Assembly (NCBI RefSeq): GCF_036346295.1
Contig: NZ_CP107822.1
Location: forward strand, 1-64,000
Length of the DNA: 64,000 nucleotides
Direction: 5' to 3'
Origin: Streptomyces sp. NBC_00536
GTDB taxonomy: Bacteria > Actinomycetota > Actinomycetes > Streptomycetales > Streptomycetaceae
Shown here: positions 1 through 6,980 of the stretch, piece by piece
Layout: the number at the start of each line of letters is the position of its first letter
How positions within the stretch are numbered: the first letter of the stretch is position 1
Notes under the pieces: model-generated
Database searches by the model: none
Seen by the model: the letters and a program-made list of their open reading frames with translations, nothing else
What the model was told of the DNA's origin: nothing
Position numbers and translations under genes: made by a program

Positions 1-671
1 CCTGCCGACCCGTTGGGCGTCGCCTTTCCCTTGGGGGAGGCGACGCCCCCAGCGCCGGAGGATCCTGCGCCGGGCTTCCCGCCGCTCTTGGTCGCGCTGC
101 GGCCGAAATCGGTGGGGGACTGGATCCGCCCCTTGGCCCGGGCCTGCGTCGCGTCATCGGTGATCTTCTGTAACGCCGCCGCGTTCTCCGCCTGGGCCTT
201 GATCCGCTCGGCCTTGGCTTTCACCGCCGCCTGGCGGACGGGGGCGAGGTCTTCGAACCGCTGGCGCCGATCGCCCATCCACTGGTTCATGCCGCGCAGA
301 GCGGCGACGGCGATGCCGACGGCGAGCACCATCGCGCCCTGCGCGCCCTCACGGCCCGCCACGCTGCCACCGGCCGGTGTGACGGCGTTGCCTTCGGAGC
401 GCAGTCCCGCCGAGCCACCCACCACCTGAAGTCCTGGAAGGGCCGGGACCGGGGGCGGAGGAACGGCCGGGGCGGGCACCGCAAGTGTCGGCAGAACCGG
501 AGCGGCGACGGGCGCCGGAGTTGTGCCCGCGGCCACGGTCGTACTGGGGGCCGGGGGAGCAGGAGGAGCAGCCGGGGGCGGCGGAGGTGCCGTCGGCGGG
601 GGCGGGGGAGGGGGCGGAGGTGCGCCCCCGGTGGGCCGGAAGGGGATCACCCGGCCTTCATCGTCGGTCAT
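1..671 (-). CDS. Partial proline-rich membrane-associated protein (runs off left edge)
   Basis: Open reading frame on the minus strand with ATG at 671 and no stop before base 1, so only the first 223 codons are seen. It starts MTDDEGRVIPF, followed by a stretch of about 70 residues dominated by Pro and Ala (nine consecutive prolines near residue 20). A single hydrophobic helix lies near residue 120 (AMVLAVGIAVAAL), followed by a charged Lys/Ala/Glu helical region and a Gly/Ser-rich tail. It is the last visible gene of the leftward run that begins at 4422. The proline-rich arm plus one membrane helix would suit a scaffold or spread/transfer protein, but no family is recognised. Confidence 0.7.
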   Translation of the reverse strand, partial: MTDDEGRVIPFRPTGGAPPPPPPPPPTAPPPPPAAPPAPPAPSTTVAAGTTPAPVAAPVLPTLAVPAPAVPPPPVPALPGLQVVGGSAGLRSEGNAVTPAGGSVAGREGAQGAMVLAVGIAVAALRGMNQWMGDRRQRFEDLAPVRQAAVKAKAERIKAQAENAAALQKITDDATQARAKGRIQSPTDFGRSATKSGGKPGAGSSGAGGVASPKGKATPNGSA

Positions 672-693
672 TTTCGCTCCAAAGGGGTTGACA

Positions 694-782
694 GACTGTG
701 ACCGCCTCGCGTACGCGCGCGCGTGTCCGCGCGCCCGCGTGTCCGCGCGTCCGCATAATGCGCGCGCGAGGCGGCCACAGTC
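694..782. repeat. Large inverted repeat with alternating CG core
   Basis: Left arm 694-711 and right arm 765-782 are complementary at 17 of 18 positions. The 53 bases between them are almost entirely alternating C and G with one short AT island (CATAATG). It lies between the stop of the leftward 73-aa gene and the start of the proline-rich gene. It may be a transcription terminator or insulator for the leftward operon, or a cis-acting DNA site, since CG alternation favours unusual helix geometry. No U-tract follows either arm. Confidence 0.6.
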
Positions 783-814
783 CGGGTTGAATCACTGATT
801 GATTGACTCGCTGG

Positions 815-1036
815 TCACACTTCGTAGCGGCTGACCCAGGTAGCGATCGTGCGTGCCAAGTCGTTCCACGCTTCCGGATCGCCGTTCGCCTCGCGGGCCG
901 AGGCGACGGCCCGGGCCCGCTCCATCCAGGACTCCGCCAGGCCGCGCGGGCCGCGGGTGGCCCGGTCCGCCTGGCGCTTCTCGAAGTGCGCCAGGCGGTT
1001 GGCGGCCGTCCTCTCGGCTTTGGTCTGGGCTCCCAC
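815..1036 (-). CDS. Small basic helical protein, 73 aa
   Basis: GTG start at 1036, four bases after the stop of the upstream gene, so translation is probably coupled. The product (GAQTKAERTAANRL at the start) is highly charged and predicted mostly helical, with Trp-containing segments (ESWMERAR, AWNDLA). No signal peptide or membrane segment. It belongs to the leftward operon containing the coiled-coil membrane protein at 1557-3455. Function unknown; a structural or DNA-associated accessory protein is possible. Confidence 0.6.
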   Translation of the reverse strand: MGAQTKAERTAANRLAHFEKRQADRATRGPRGLAESWMERARAVASAREANGDPEAWNDLARTIATWVSRYEV

Positions 1037-1040
1037 AGGG

Positions 1041-1499
1041 TCAGGCGCCCTTGCGCAGGCCGTTGAAGACGTCGTCGAAGCGGCTCTTGTCGCCGCCCGA
1101 GCCGGTCTCGGTGGCCGGGGAGGCCTCGATCTGCTGCTGGCTGCTCTTGGCCAGCTCCTTGCGCTGGCGCTTCGCCTCCTGGTTCGCCTCCCGCTTCTCC
1201 GGCAGCTCCTCGTAGGAGCGCTGGTAGCGGGCGTTGAAGGCGATCAGGTCCGTCAGCGCCCGCTCAACGTCGTCGGCCGCCTTGAACAGGGGGCGTACGG
1301 CGTGCCAGGCACGCACGCTCGCCTGACCGGGCAGGTCGCCGGGGAGCCGGTCGATCTCGCCGACCGCAGCTTCCATCTCCCGCGCCAGCCGGCGCAGGTC
1401 ATCCACGATCGGGTGGAGCTGCGCCCGCCGCTGCTCCAGGTGGATCGCGCGGTTGGCAGACGTCTGGAGGGCGTCCGGGGTCCACTTGTGGGCGGTCAT
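1041..1499 (-). CDS. Coiled-coil hypothetical protein, 152 aa
   Basis: ATG at 1499 has an AGAGG ribosome site. The product is largely alpha-helical: a central heptad-like region with many Arg, Glu and Leu, followed by a Lys/Arg/Gln-rich segment (KREANQEAKRQRKELAK) and a Ser/Gly tail ending FDDVFNGLRKGA. No membrane helix or enzymatic motif. It follows the DUF2637-like gene by 57 bases and precedes the 73-aa gene by 4 bases, which indicates one transcript. Family not recognised. Confidence 0.65.
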   Translation of the reverse strand: MTAHKWTPDALQTSANRAIHLEQRRAQLHPIVDDLRRLAREMEAAVGEIDRLPGDLPGQASVRAWHAVRPLFKAADDVERALTDLIAFNARYQRSYEELPEKREANQEAKRQRKELAKSSQQQIEASPATETGSGGDKSRFDDVFNGLRKGA

Positions 1500-1556
1500 G
1501 AGGTACCTCTCAACTCGTCGTACGGGGAAGGGGGGAAGCGGTAGATGGCGCCGCTC

Positions 1557-3455
1557 CTACCGCTGCGCGGCAGCGGTCTCGGTGCGGACGAAGCGGATCT
1601 GATTGCGGAACCACTCGGTGCCCTCGATACCGAAGGCGGTGAACTCCTCGGCGAGAGCGGTAGGACTCGGGGTCTCGCCGCGGTCGAAAAGCTCGGTGAC
1701 CCGGGCCCGGACCACCTCGCGCTGCTCGGGAGTGGGCGGGTTACCGCCAGGCCTACCGGCGCCCTTGACCCCCGCCTTACCGGTGCCCTTACCGCCCCCG
1801 GTACCGCCCGGGTTACCGGTGGCGGTAGCGGCGGGCTTACCGGTACCGGTAAGGGGACGGTTACCGGTCTCGATACCGCTACCGGTAGAAGCGGGCCTAC
1901 CGGTGCGGTTACCGGTACCGGTAGAGGCTGCGGTACCGACCGGGCTACCGGTACCGGCGCCCGGCTTACCGGTGGCCGCTACCGCCGCCGGGGCGGCAGG
2001 GCTACCGGTCTGCGGGGCCGACTCACTCTCGGCGTGGTCACCGTCGAGGAGCCGGTGCACCCGCCAGATGATCGCCACGAAGGTGAGGACGACGACCGTC
2101 GTGAGGCCCAGGACGATCGCACTGCCGTAGGGGTTGGCCGGGTCGTGGACTCCACCCCGCTCGGCGAGGTGATAGGCCAAGTTCGACGCCGCCATGATCG
2201 ACAGCGCGGGACGGACGTCCTTCTTCTTCTTGAAGGCCACGATCGCGTAGATGTCGACGGAGAGCGGGAACAGGGGCGCCACGTACTCGTGGAACCCGAC
2301 CAGGCGGGCGAGTTCGTACTCCCCGCTTGCAGCAAGGCCGACGCCAGCGGCGAGCGCGACCCACGGGGCGCCGCGCCAGGCCCTGGTGCTGACCCCCGTC
2401 CGCTTCGCCGTCCTGCGGGCCGCAGCCTGAAGGTCGGCGAGGTACTTCTCCGCATCGGCCTCGCGCTGCCGGGCCGTAGCCAGCGCCGCAGTCGCCTCAC
2501 GGACCAGATCCGACTTCTCCCGTTCAGCAGCAGCCAGGATCTCCCTCGCCCGGCCGCGTGCCGCGGCTTCGGCGTTCGCCCGGAGCTCCGACAATTCCTC
2601 GGTCAGCCGCGCCTTCTGCGCATCGCGCTCCAGCACGTGCTGCTCGCCGAGCACCGCGAAGTGCGCTTCGAGGTCGCGTCGGGCCTGGTCGTACTCGGCC
2701 CGCACCACTTCGAGGTCGGCTGCGATCTGCTTGCGCCGCCCGGCCAGCTCCTCGTCGAGGTCGAGCTGGGCGCGGCGGCGGGTCAGGTCCAGCTCGGAGT
2801 CGAGCGCGGTCCGGGCCGCGGCGATCTCCCCGGCCGTCTGCTGCGCATCGGCCAGGATCCCGGCCGCGTCGGTGAGCGCCTTGCTGTATGCGGCCTCCGA
2901 CGAGGCCCGGCGCATGGCCACCAGGGCGGACGCGCGTTCCTCCGCCCCAGCGAGAACCTCTTGCACCTGCTTCTCGGCGTCGACGAGCAGCTGCTCGACC
3001 TGTGCCTCGGCGGCCACGATGGCCTCATGGGTCGCGCGGTCGGCTTCCGCCCGGGCGGCGTCCAGGAGGCTCTGGGCGTCGCTACGGGCACCGGCGCGGA
3101 TGTCGGCGGCTTCGGTCTCGGCCTGGAGCAGTCGCTCCGCGGCTCCGTCGGCCACCTCGGCCAGCACTCGGCGCGCATCGGCGGCCGCCGACTGACGGAT
3201 CCGGTGAACGTGCTGCTCGGCCTCGTGGATCAGGCCCGCCGCTTCCTGCGCACCGGCCCATCGGGCCGTGTCGAGGATGTCGGCGGAGCGGTCACGCAGG
3301 TCTGCGGTCCAGGCGTCCGTTGCTTCCTGGACGTCCGGGCTGGGCGGAACGGCAGCCGCGCCGGTGGAGCGTCGCGGCTGCGGGGTCGTGGCCGGCGGCG
3401 GCTTGCGGGTCGCCGTCTTCCGGGGGGTTTTACGGGTGGCTGTACGGGCCGCCAC
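1557..3455 (-). CDS. Long coiled-coil membrane protein, SpdB/DUF2637-like, with TG-repeat linker and wHTH-like tail
   Basis: GTG start at 3455 behind AGGAGG. The 632-residue protein has a Lys/Arg/Thr-rich N-terminus, a long Ala/Glu/Arg coiled coil (about residues 50-345), and hydrophobic segments around 350-470. The last of these include PLFPLSVDIYAIVAF and SAIVLGLTTVVVLTFVAII, an arrangement resembling the DUF2637/SpdB proteins that Streptomyces plasmids use for intramycelial spread. A low-complexity linker of Thr-Gly dipeptides follows (about 485-575). The C-terminus (PTPEQREVVRARVTELFD...ALAEEF) looks like a small winged-helix domain. Proposed role: membrane-anchored DNA-binding spread or segregation factor; the family call is from memory of sequence pattern. 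The Thr-Gly linker is built from a repeated DNA word (see separate entry). Confidence 0.65.
   Translation of the reverse strand: MAARTATRKTPRKTATRKPPPATTPQPRRSTGAAAVPPSPDVQEATDAWTADLRDRSADILDTARWAGAQEAAGLIHEAEQHVHRIRQSAAADARRVLAEVADGAAERLLQAETEAADIRAGARSDAQSLLDAARAEADRATHEAIVAAEAQVEQLLVDAEKQVQEVLAGAEERASALVAMRRASSEAAYSKALTDAAGILADAQQTAGEIAAARTALDSELDLTRRRAQLDLDEELAGRRKQIAADLEVVRAEYDQARRDLEAHFAVLGEQHVLERDAQKARLTEELSELRANAEAAARGRAREILAAAEREKSDLVREATAALATARQREADAEKYLADLQAAARRTAKRTGVSTRAWRGAPWVALAAGVGLAASGEYELARLVGFHEYVAPLFPLSVDIYAIVAFKKKKDVRPALSIMAASNLAYHLAERGGVHDPANPYGSAIVLGLTTVVVLTFVAIIWRVHRLLDGDHAESESAPQTGSPAAPAAVAATGKPGAGTGSPVGTAASTGTGNRTGRPASTGSGIETGNRPLTGTGKPAATATGNPGGTGGGKGTGKAGVKGAGRPGGNPPTPEQREVVRARVTELFDRGETPSPTALAEEFTAFGIEGTEWFRNQIRFVRTETAAAQR
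1778..2009. repeat. Cluster of 12 TACCGGT words
   Basis: Twelve exact TACCGGT copies plus several one-base variants fall within 232 bases inside the 3' part of the coiled-coil membrane gene. On the coding strand they read ACCGGTA and encode Thr-Gly. Every copy uses the same codons (ACC GGT) although GGC is the usual Gly codon here, so the DNA word itself looks conserved. It may be a recent repeat expansion or a cis-acting protein-binding array. Confidence 0.75.
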
Positions 3456-3515
3456 GCCGTCCTCCTCTCGTTCGGGTGGCCACCGCAGGTGGCCACCCGG
3501 TGTGCGGTCGGTCCG

Positions 3516-3923
3516 TCAGCTCTGGTCGAAGCGATCGGTGATCCGGTCGAATCGGTCCGTCACCCGCAGGGCGACCGCGGCGACCCGCTCGACGAACCTG
3601 CGGTCGCCGGAGGTCAGGCACACGGTTTCCACCGCGGTGCACCGGTCATCGACCCGGTCAAAGGCCGCCTCCAGCCAGGGCAGGACCACACGCTTCGATG
3701 ACCAGAGCAGCGAGCCCGCCATGTAGAGGGGCACCGCGAGCACGGTCCACGTCAGCAGGTCCAGGCGGAGCCGCATGCGGCCCAGCAGCCCACGCTGAAG
3801 GTGCGCGACCTTCAGCAGCTCCAGGAACTGGTCGAACTCGTCGGCGCTCCAGTCGTCCATCGGCCCGTGCTCCGCGTGGAACCGACGGACGAAGCGCTTG
3901 GGGATGTTGAGCAGGCCGTTCAT
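3516..3923 (-). CDS. Membrane protein, 135 aa
   Basis: ATG at 3923 overlaps the stop of the upstream 39-aa gene (ATGA). The N-terminal half is soluble and acidic/aromatic (MNGLLNIPKRFVRRFHAEHG, then DDWSADEFDQFLELLK). One membrane helix lies near residues 55-75 (LLTWTVLAVPLYMAGSLLW). The C-terminal half is amphipathic with a repeated RITDRFD/RVTDRFD ending. It lies upstream of the DUF2637-like gene in the same leftward transcript and may be a partner membrane protein. No known family recognised. Confidence 0.65.
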   Translation of the reverse strand: MNGLLNIPKRFVRRFHAEHGPMDDWSADEFDQFLELLKVAHLQRGLLGRMRLRLDLLTWTVLAVPLYMAGSLLWSSKRVVLPWLEAAFDRVDDRCTAVETVCLTSGDRRFVERVAAVALRVTDRFDRITDRFDQS

Positions 3924-4039
3924 GTGGTGGCCACCTTCCAGGTCAGGACCACGTACCCGTTCTTGCCGGACTGGTTCTCGGACCGCCGATTGACCTCCGC
4001 GAGGCGGCGGTGCATCTCCTCGCTTTCGGCGTCGGTCAC
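3920..4039 (-). CDS. Micro-protein, 39 aa
   Basis: GTG at 4039 overlaps the TGA of the preceding gene (GTGA) and its own stop overlaps the next ATG (ATGA). That arrangement is typical of real coupled genes in this operon. The peptide reads VTDAESEEMHRRLAEVNRRS, then an ENQSGKNGYVVLTWKVATT end: a short charged helix followed by a beta-like tail. A longer in-frame start further upstream is unlikely because it would overlap the previous gene. Function unknown. Confidence 0.55.
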   Translation of the reverse strand: MTDAESEEMHRRLAEVNRRSENQSGKNGYVVLTWKVATT

Positions 4040-4422
4040 AGCAGGTCGGAGGGGTCGGCGGTGGCAGCGCCGGTCAGCACCGCGAGCTCCTCGGCCGTCA
4101 CCCAGTTCTCCGGGACCAGCACGCGGAGGGTGACGGTGCCCTGGCACATCGAGCCGGTGACCGCGAGTCGTCCGCTCGACAGCGTCACCGGCTGGGCGTT
4201 GTCGATCTCAGCGAACAGCGCCGGCAGCATGTTCGTGGCGGTCGGCGTCACGGTGAAGGTGACGACGATCGTGGAGGGGGCGACCTCGACAGCGACGTTG
4301 ATGCCGTACTGAGCCAGCTTCTGGACCGACTCGAACAGCGGGAAGGCGTCGGCGACGGTGTCGTTGACGTCCTCGACGATGCCGGTGAAGTTCAGCGGCA
4401 GGTTGGAGGGCATGATGGTCAT
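4036..4422 (-). CDS. Hypothetical beta-rich protein, 128 aa, first gene of leftward operon
   Basis: ATG at 4422 has AGGAG ten bases upstream. The reading frame continues upstream to 4596, but that extension is Arg/Pro-rich and crosses a perfect hairpin, so it was not used. The product begins MTIMPSNLPLNFTGIVEDVN and contains alternating hydrophobic strands (IVVTFTVTPTATNMLPALF, GTVTLRVLVPENWVTAEEL). Soluble, no signal peptide. It heads the operon that runs left to the window edge and faces the GntR regulator across a long intergenic region, so it is probably under that repressor. Confidence 0.6.
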   Translation of the reverse strand: MTIMPSNLPLNFTGIVEDVNDTVADAFPLFESVQKLAQYGINVAVEVAPSTIVVTFTVTPTATNMLPALFAEIDNAQPVTLSSGRLAVTGSMCQGTVTLRVLVPENWVTAEELAVLTGAATADPSDLL

Positions 4423-4458
4423 GCGGATCAGCTCCTGTGATGTGGTTTGGTCCGTGCA

Positions 4459-4500
4459 GACCCCCGGCACACATGGCGTTCCAGCGCCGTGCCGGGGGTC
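4459..4500. promoter_or_regulatory. Perfect hairpin in leader of leftward operon
   Basis: Arms GACCCCCGGCAC (4459-4470) and its exact complement (4489-4500) enclose an 18-base loop. It lies 37 bases upstream of the first gene of the leftward operon, inside the probable 5' untranslated region, and has no U-run. An attenuator or mRNA-stabilising stem is likely. Confidence 0.55.
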
Positions 4501-4813
4501 GCGCCGTCTGTGCGGCGCGGCGAGCGGATGGGGAGTTGCACCCTCGGCCCCACCCTTGGGGCATCTACAGATCCGCTCTCTTCTCTCGGGTGCCATGCAG
4601 CCAACCCCCCGCTCAAGACCTCACCAGCCGAAAAACAACAGGTGAGAGGGTCATCTCGTCGTAATGACGGCAGGGGCGCCGCGCCCGAAATTCGTCCACT
4701 GTGGAGTTCTGAAGCAACGAGCGGCCACCCATCACCCCGCCCACGGAGGACGAGTTCACTGGAGCCGCCATCAACTACACGAGACAGCTTCACCGCTTCA
4801 TCCAGTCGCTTCG

Positions 4814-4829
4814 CATTGACTAGACAATG
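4814..4829. promoter_or_regulatory. GntR-type operator copy 1
   Basis: CATTGACTAGACAATG, a near-palindrome (CATTG/CAATG arms) with a central CTAG. An identical copy lies 91 bases downstream. It sits in the divergent region between the leftward operon and the HutC/GntR gene. The TTGACTAGACAA core resembles operators of KorSA/HutC-type repressors. Confidence 0.65.
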
Positions 4830-4904
4830 TGGTGACGAGGACGACCATGACACTGCGGGTGACGCCGCGTCAAGTCACCAACGGCGTTGCGACACAACCT
4901 TTTT

Positions 4905-4920
4905 CATTGACTAGACAATG
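4905..4920. promoter_or_regulatory. GntR-type operator copy 2
   Basis: Second exact CATTGACTAGACAATG, ending 29 bases before the GntR start codon. Just downstream TAGACA followed by seven bases and ATG would give a leaderless transcript, so repressor bound here would block its own promoter. Confidence 0.65.
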
Positions 4921-4948
4921 AGACGCTGGTGCAGGTAGACATAGGGCC

Positions 4949-5743
4949 ATGAAGCCCTCACCCGTGTACCAGCGAATCGCGGACGATCTCCGCAGAAAGA
5001 TCACCGACGGCACGTTCCCGCCCGGTGCTCAGATCCCCACCGAGGCCGATCTCATCGAGCGATACGAGGTCAAATCCCGCGCGACGGTCCGCCAGGGTCT
5101 CGCGATGCTCGTGAACGAGGGCCTCATCGAAGCCCGGCGCCCCAGGGGCTATTTCGTCATCGAGCACAGGCGACTTGTCTATCGCCCGCAAGCCGAATTC
5201 CGGAAGAAGCCGCCTGAGGTGGACATCTTCACCAACTTGGTCGCGGAGGAGGACGGTCGAGTCCCTAGCCAGGACATCGAAGTGTCAATCATCGAAGCGA
5301 CCGGTCTCATTCGCGACCGGCTCAAGCTCAAAGAGGGCTCACTGGCCGCAGCCCGGCGCCGGGTTCGCCGCCTCGACGGTATCGCCTACAACATCAACGA
5401 CTCCCACGTCGCCCTAGAACTGGTTCAGGGCAGTGAGTGGATGCACCCCGGCGACGTTCAGCGTGGCACCGACACCGTGCTCAGCGAGCTGATCGGCCAG
5501 CAGCTCGTTTACGGATTCCACGAGCTCTACCTGCGGATGCCGACGCCCTCGGAGGTTCATCGTCTCAATCTCGGCGCCGGCGTGCCGGTCGCCGAACACA
5601 TCTCGACTTCCTTCGACGCCGATCGCAACCCGATCCAGGTGACGGTGAACATCGTCCCGGGCGACCGCCACGTCATCGTCTTCGAGACCCACCGCGAGAC
5701 CGAGAACCAGGAGCTCCCTCGCATCCCCTGGGGGGCCCCGTGA
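4949..5743 (+). CDS. GntR-family (HutC subfamily) transcriptional repressor
   Basis: 264 aa. The winged helix-turn-helix spans residues 1-75 (VYQRIADDLRRKI...PPGAQIPTEADLIERYEVKSRATVRQGL), the diagnostic GntR N-terminus. A UTRA ligand-binding domain fills about 95-245. Typical full family length. In Streptomyces plasmids, HutC-type proteins such as KorSA/KorA repress transfer and spread genes. Here two identical operators lie in its own upstream region, which it shares with the leftward spread-like operon, so autoregulation and repression of that operon are inferred. The stop overlaps the GTG of the GNAT gene. Confidence 0.9.
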   Translation: MKPSPVYQRIADDLRRKITDGTFPPGAQIPTEADLIERYEVKSRATVRQGLAMLVNEGLIEARRPRGYFVIEHRRLVYRPQAEFRKKPPEVDIFTNLVAEEDGRVPSQDIEVSIIEATGLIRDRLKLKEGSLAAARRRVRRLDGIAYNINDSHVALELVQGSEWMHPGDVQRGTDTVLSELIGQQLVYGFHELYLRMPTPSEVHRLNLGAGVPVAEHISTSFDADRNPIQVTVNIVPGDRHVIVFETHRETENQELPRIPWGAP

Positions 5744-6300
5744 TCCTCGTACGCGCCGAAGAGGCGGATCTGGCTCGGCTGCTGAAGTTCCGCTCCGACG
5801 CATCCGCATGGTTGGCCACCCTCGGTACCGACCAGTGGGCCAAGCCTTTCCCCGCCTCCCACATCCTGAGCAGCATCCGCCGCGGACAGGTCTACCTCGC
5901 CAAGGACCACCCGGAGAAGGACGCCGCTGCAACCATCACTCTGGACCGAGACGCGGACGAGAGCCTCTGGACCCCCGACGAGGTCACCCAGGGAGCCTTC
6001 TACGTCCACAAACTCGCGGTGGACCGCGCCCATGCTGGCACCGGCCTCGGTACGCGCCTTCTCGATTGGGCTGGCGACGAGGCCGCGCGGCAGGGCGCAC
6101 GATGGCTGCGCCTGGATGCCTGGACCACCAACACCCGCCTCCAGGAGTACTACCGCGCCCAGGGCTTCACCCACGTTCGGACCAGCCGGGACCCGCAGGT
6201 GGTTTCCGGCTGGGCCGCACAGCGCCCCTCGCGCCACGCCGACCACGGCTTCAACACGTCACGCCTCAGGGCCGTCGACACTCCGATTCCGGAGGCGTGA
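5740..6300 (+). CDS. GNAT-family N-acetyltransferase
   Basis: 186 aa from a GTG that overlaps the GntR stop (GTGA). Acetyl-CoA-binding motif A is clear at about residues 88-110 (LAVDRAHAGTGLGTRLLDWA), followed by the strand-helix RWLRLDAWTTNTRLQEYY and the YRAQGF turn typical of GNAT proteins. The substrate cannot be predicted. Co-transcribed with the GntR regulator; regulator-GNAT pairs of this kind occur on Streptomyces plasmids. The C-terminal 25 residues are poorly conserved-looking. Confidence 0.85.
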   Translation: MILVRAEEADLARLLKFRSDASAWLATLGTDQWAKPFPASHILSSIRRGQVYLAKDHPEKDAAATITLDRDADESLWTPDEVTQGAFYVHKLAVDRAHAGTGLGTRLLDWAGDEAARQGARWLRLDAWTTNTRLQEYYRAQGFTHVRTSRDPQVVSGWAAQRPSRHADHGFNTSRLRAVDTPIPEA

Positions 6301-6466
6301 CGCCCAAGTGCGCGGCGAAGGGGGACAATGCGCAGGAACGCAGACGCCTCCGGCTAGATCATCCGGTACCGTCGCGATGCGGACGCCAATTGTGGTGGTT
6401 GGCGCCGCACTGATCCGAGTAGCCGCAACAGCGGTGAAACCAACGGAACCAGGAAGGCACCACGAC

Positions 6467-6649
6467 GTGAACAGCAGTACCGCTCACACCCACCCCTTGC
6501 ACCCTGCCGCACGTAAGGCCCACGTCTCGGAAATGCGTTCGGTTCCGCATGGGGGCCGATGCAAGATCGACGGATGGCGTCTCTTCAGCAGCAGGCCCGA
6601 CCGCACTCGCAACTTGGACCGGTCTCCCCGGCCCGCGCGGGCCCCGTGA
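6467..6649 (+). CDS. Possible small basic protein, 60 aa
   Basis: GTG at 6467 has AGGAAGG about ten bases upstream, and the stop is followed seven bases later by a perfect hairpin. The peptide (VNSSTAHTHPLHPAARKAHV at the start) is rich in His, Arg and Pro and has no known domain. Codon bias is weaker than in neighbours. Otherwise the 6301-6976 interval holds only the hairpin and the short coding candidate at 6882. Treat as tentative. Confidence 0.3.
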   Translation: MNSSTAHTHPLHPAARKAHVSEMRSVPHGGRCKIDGWRLFSSRPDRTRNLDRSPRPARAP

Positions 6650-6655
6650 AATGGC

Positions 6656-6683
6656 GATGGCCACCCCTGCCAGGGTGGCCATC
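6656..6683. terminator. Hairpin terminator after GNAT region
   Basis: Perfect 11-bp arms GATGGCCACCC (6656-6666) and GGGTGGCCATC (6673-6683) with a six-base loop. No U-tract, as is common for actinobacterial terminators. Separates the GntR/GNAT unit from the replication block. Confidence 0.6.
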
Positions 6684-6881
6684 TCATCCAGCAATCGACT
6701 CAGAGCCCGAGTCGTAGGTCGGCGATGACGCCGGGGCCCGAGCCCTGCCAGGCCCGAGGTCACCAACTCCAGGATAGAGCCAGCGACTGGTGATGCGCAG
6801 CAGCGTGTCCCAGTCAGTACGACTCTTTTCCGTCTCTTGCCGATCTGCGGCTCCCCAAACCATCCGGGGAGACCCCGCACC

Positions 6882-6980
6882 ATGATCAACAGTTCGTCCG
6901 CGACACGAAGCGTCGCGGTACTGCTTCCCTCGGTCAACCTCACGGAACCGACCACGCGCCCGTCGGCGGTGATCCTGTGA
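6882..6980 (+). CDS. Possible 32-aa leader peptide coupled to rep gene
   Basis: ATG at 6882 is preceded by GGGGAG, and its TGA overlaps the GTG of the replication gene (GTGA at 6977-6980). The peptide MINSSSATRSVAVLLPSVNL... has no recognisable domain. The overlap suggests translation of this frame could control Rep synthesis by coupling, as in many plasmid rep leaders. Codon use alone does not settle whether it is made. Confidence 0.35.
   Translation: MINSSSATRSVAVLLPSVNLTEPTTRPSAVIL

Noticed and set aside
1778..2009. CRISPR array
   Set aside because: The repeat word is only 7 bases, unevenly spaced and inside a coding frame; no cas genes seen.
1545..3701. 718-codon rightward frame
   Set aside because: Exactly antisense to the coiled-coil membrane gene; Gly/Arg-rich, no domain, and produced by GC-rich codon bias.
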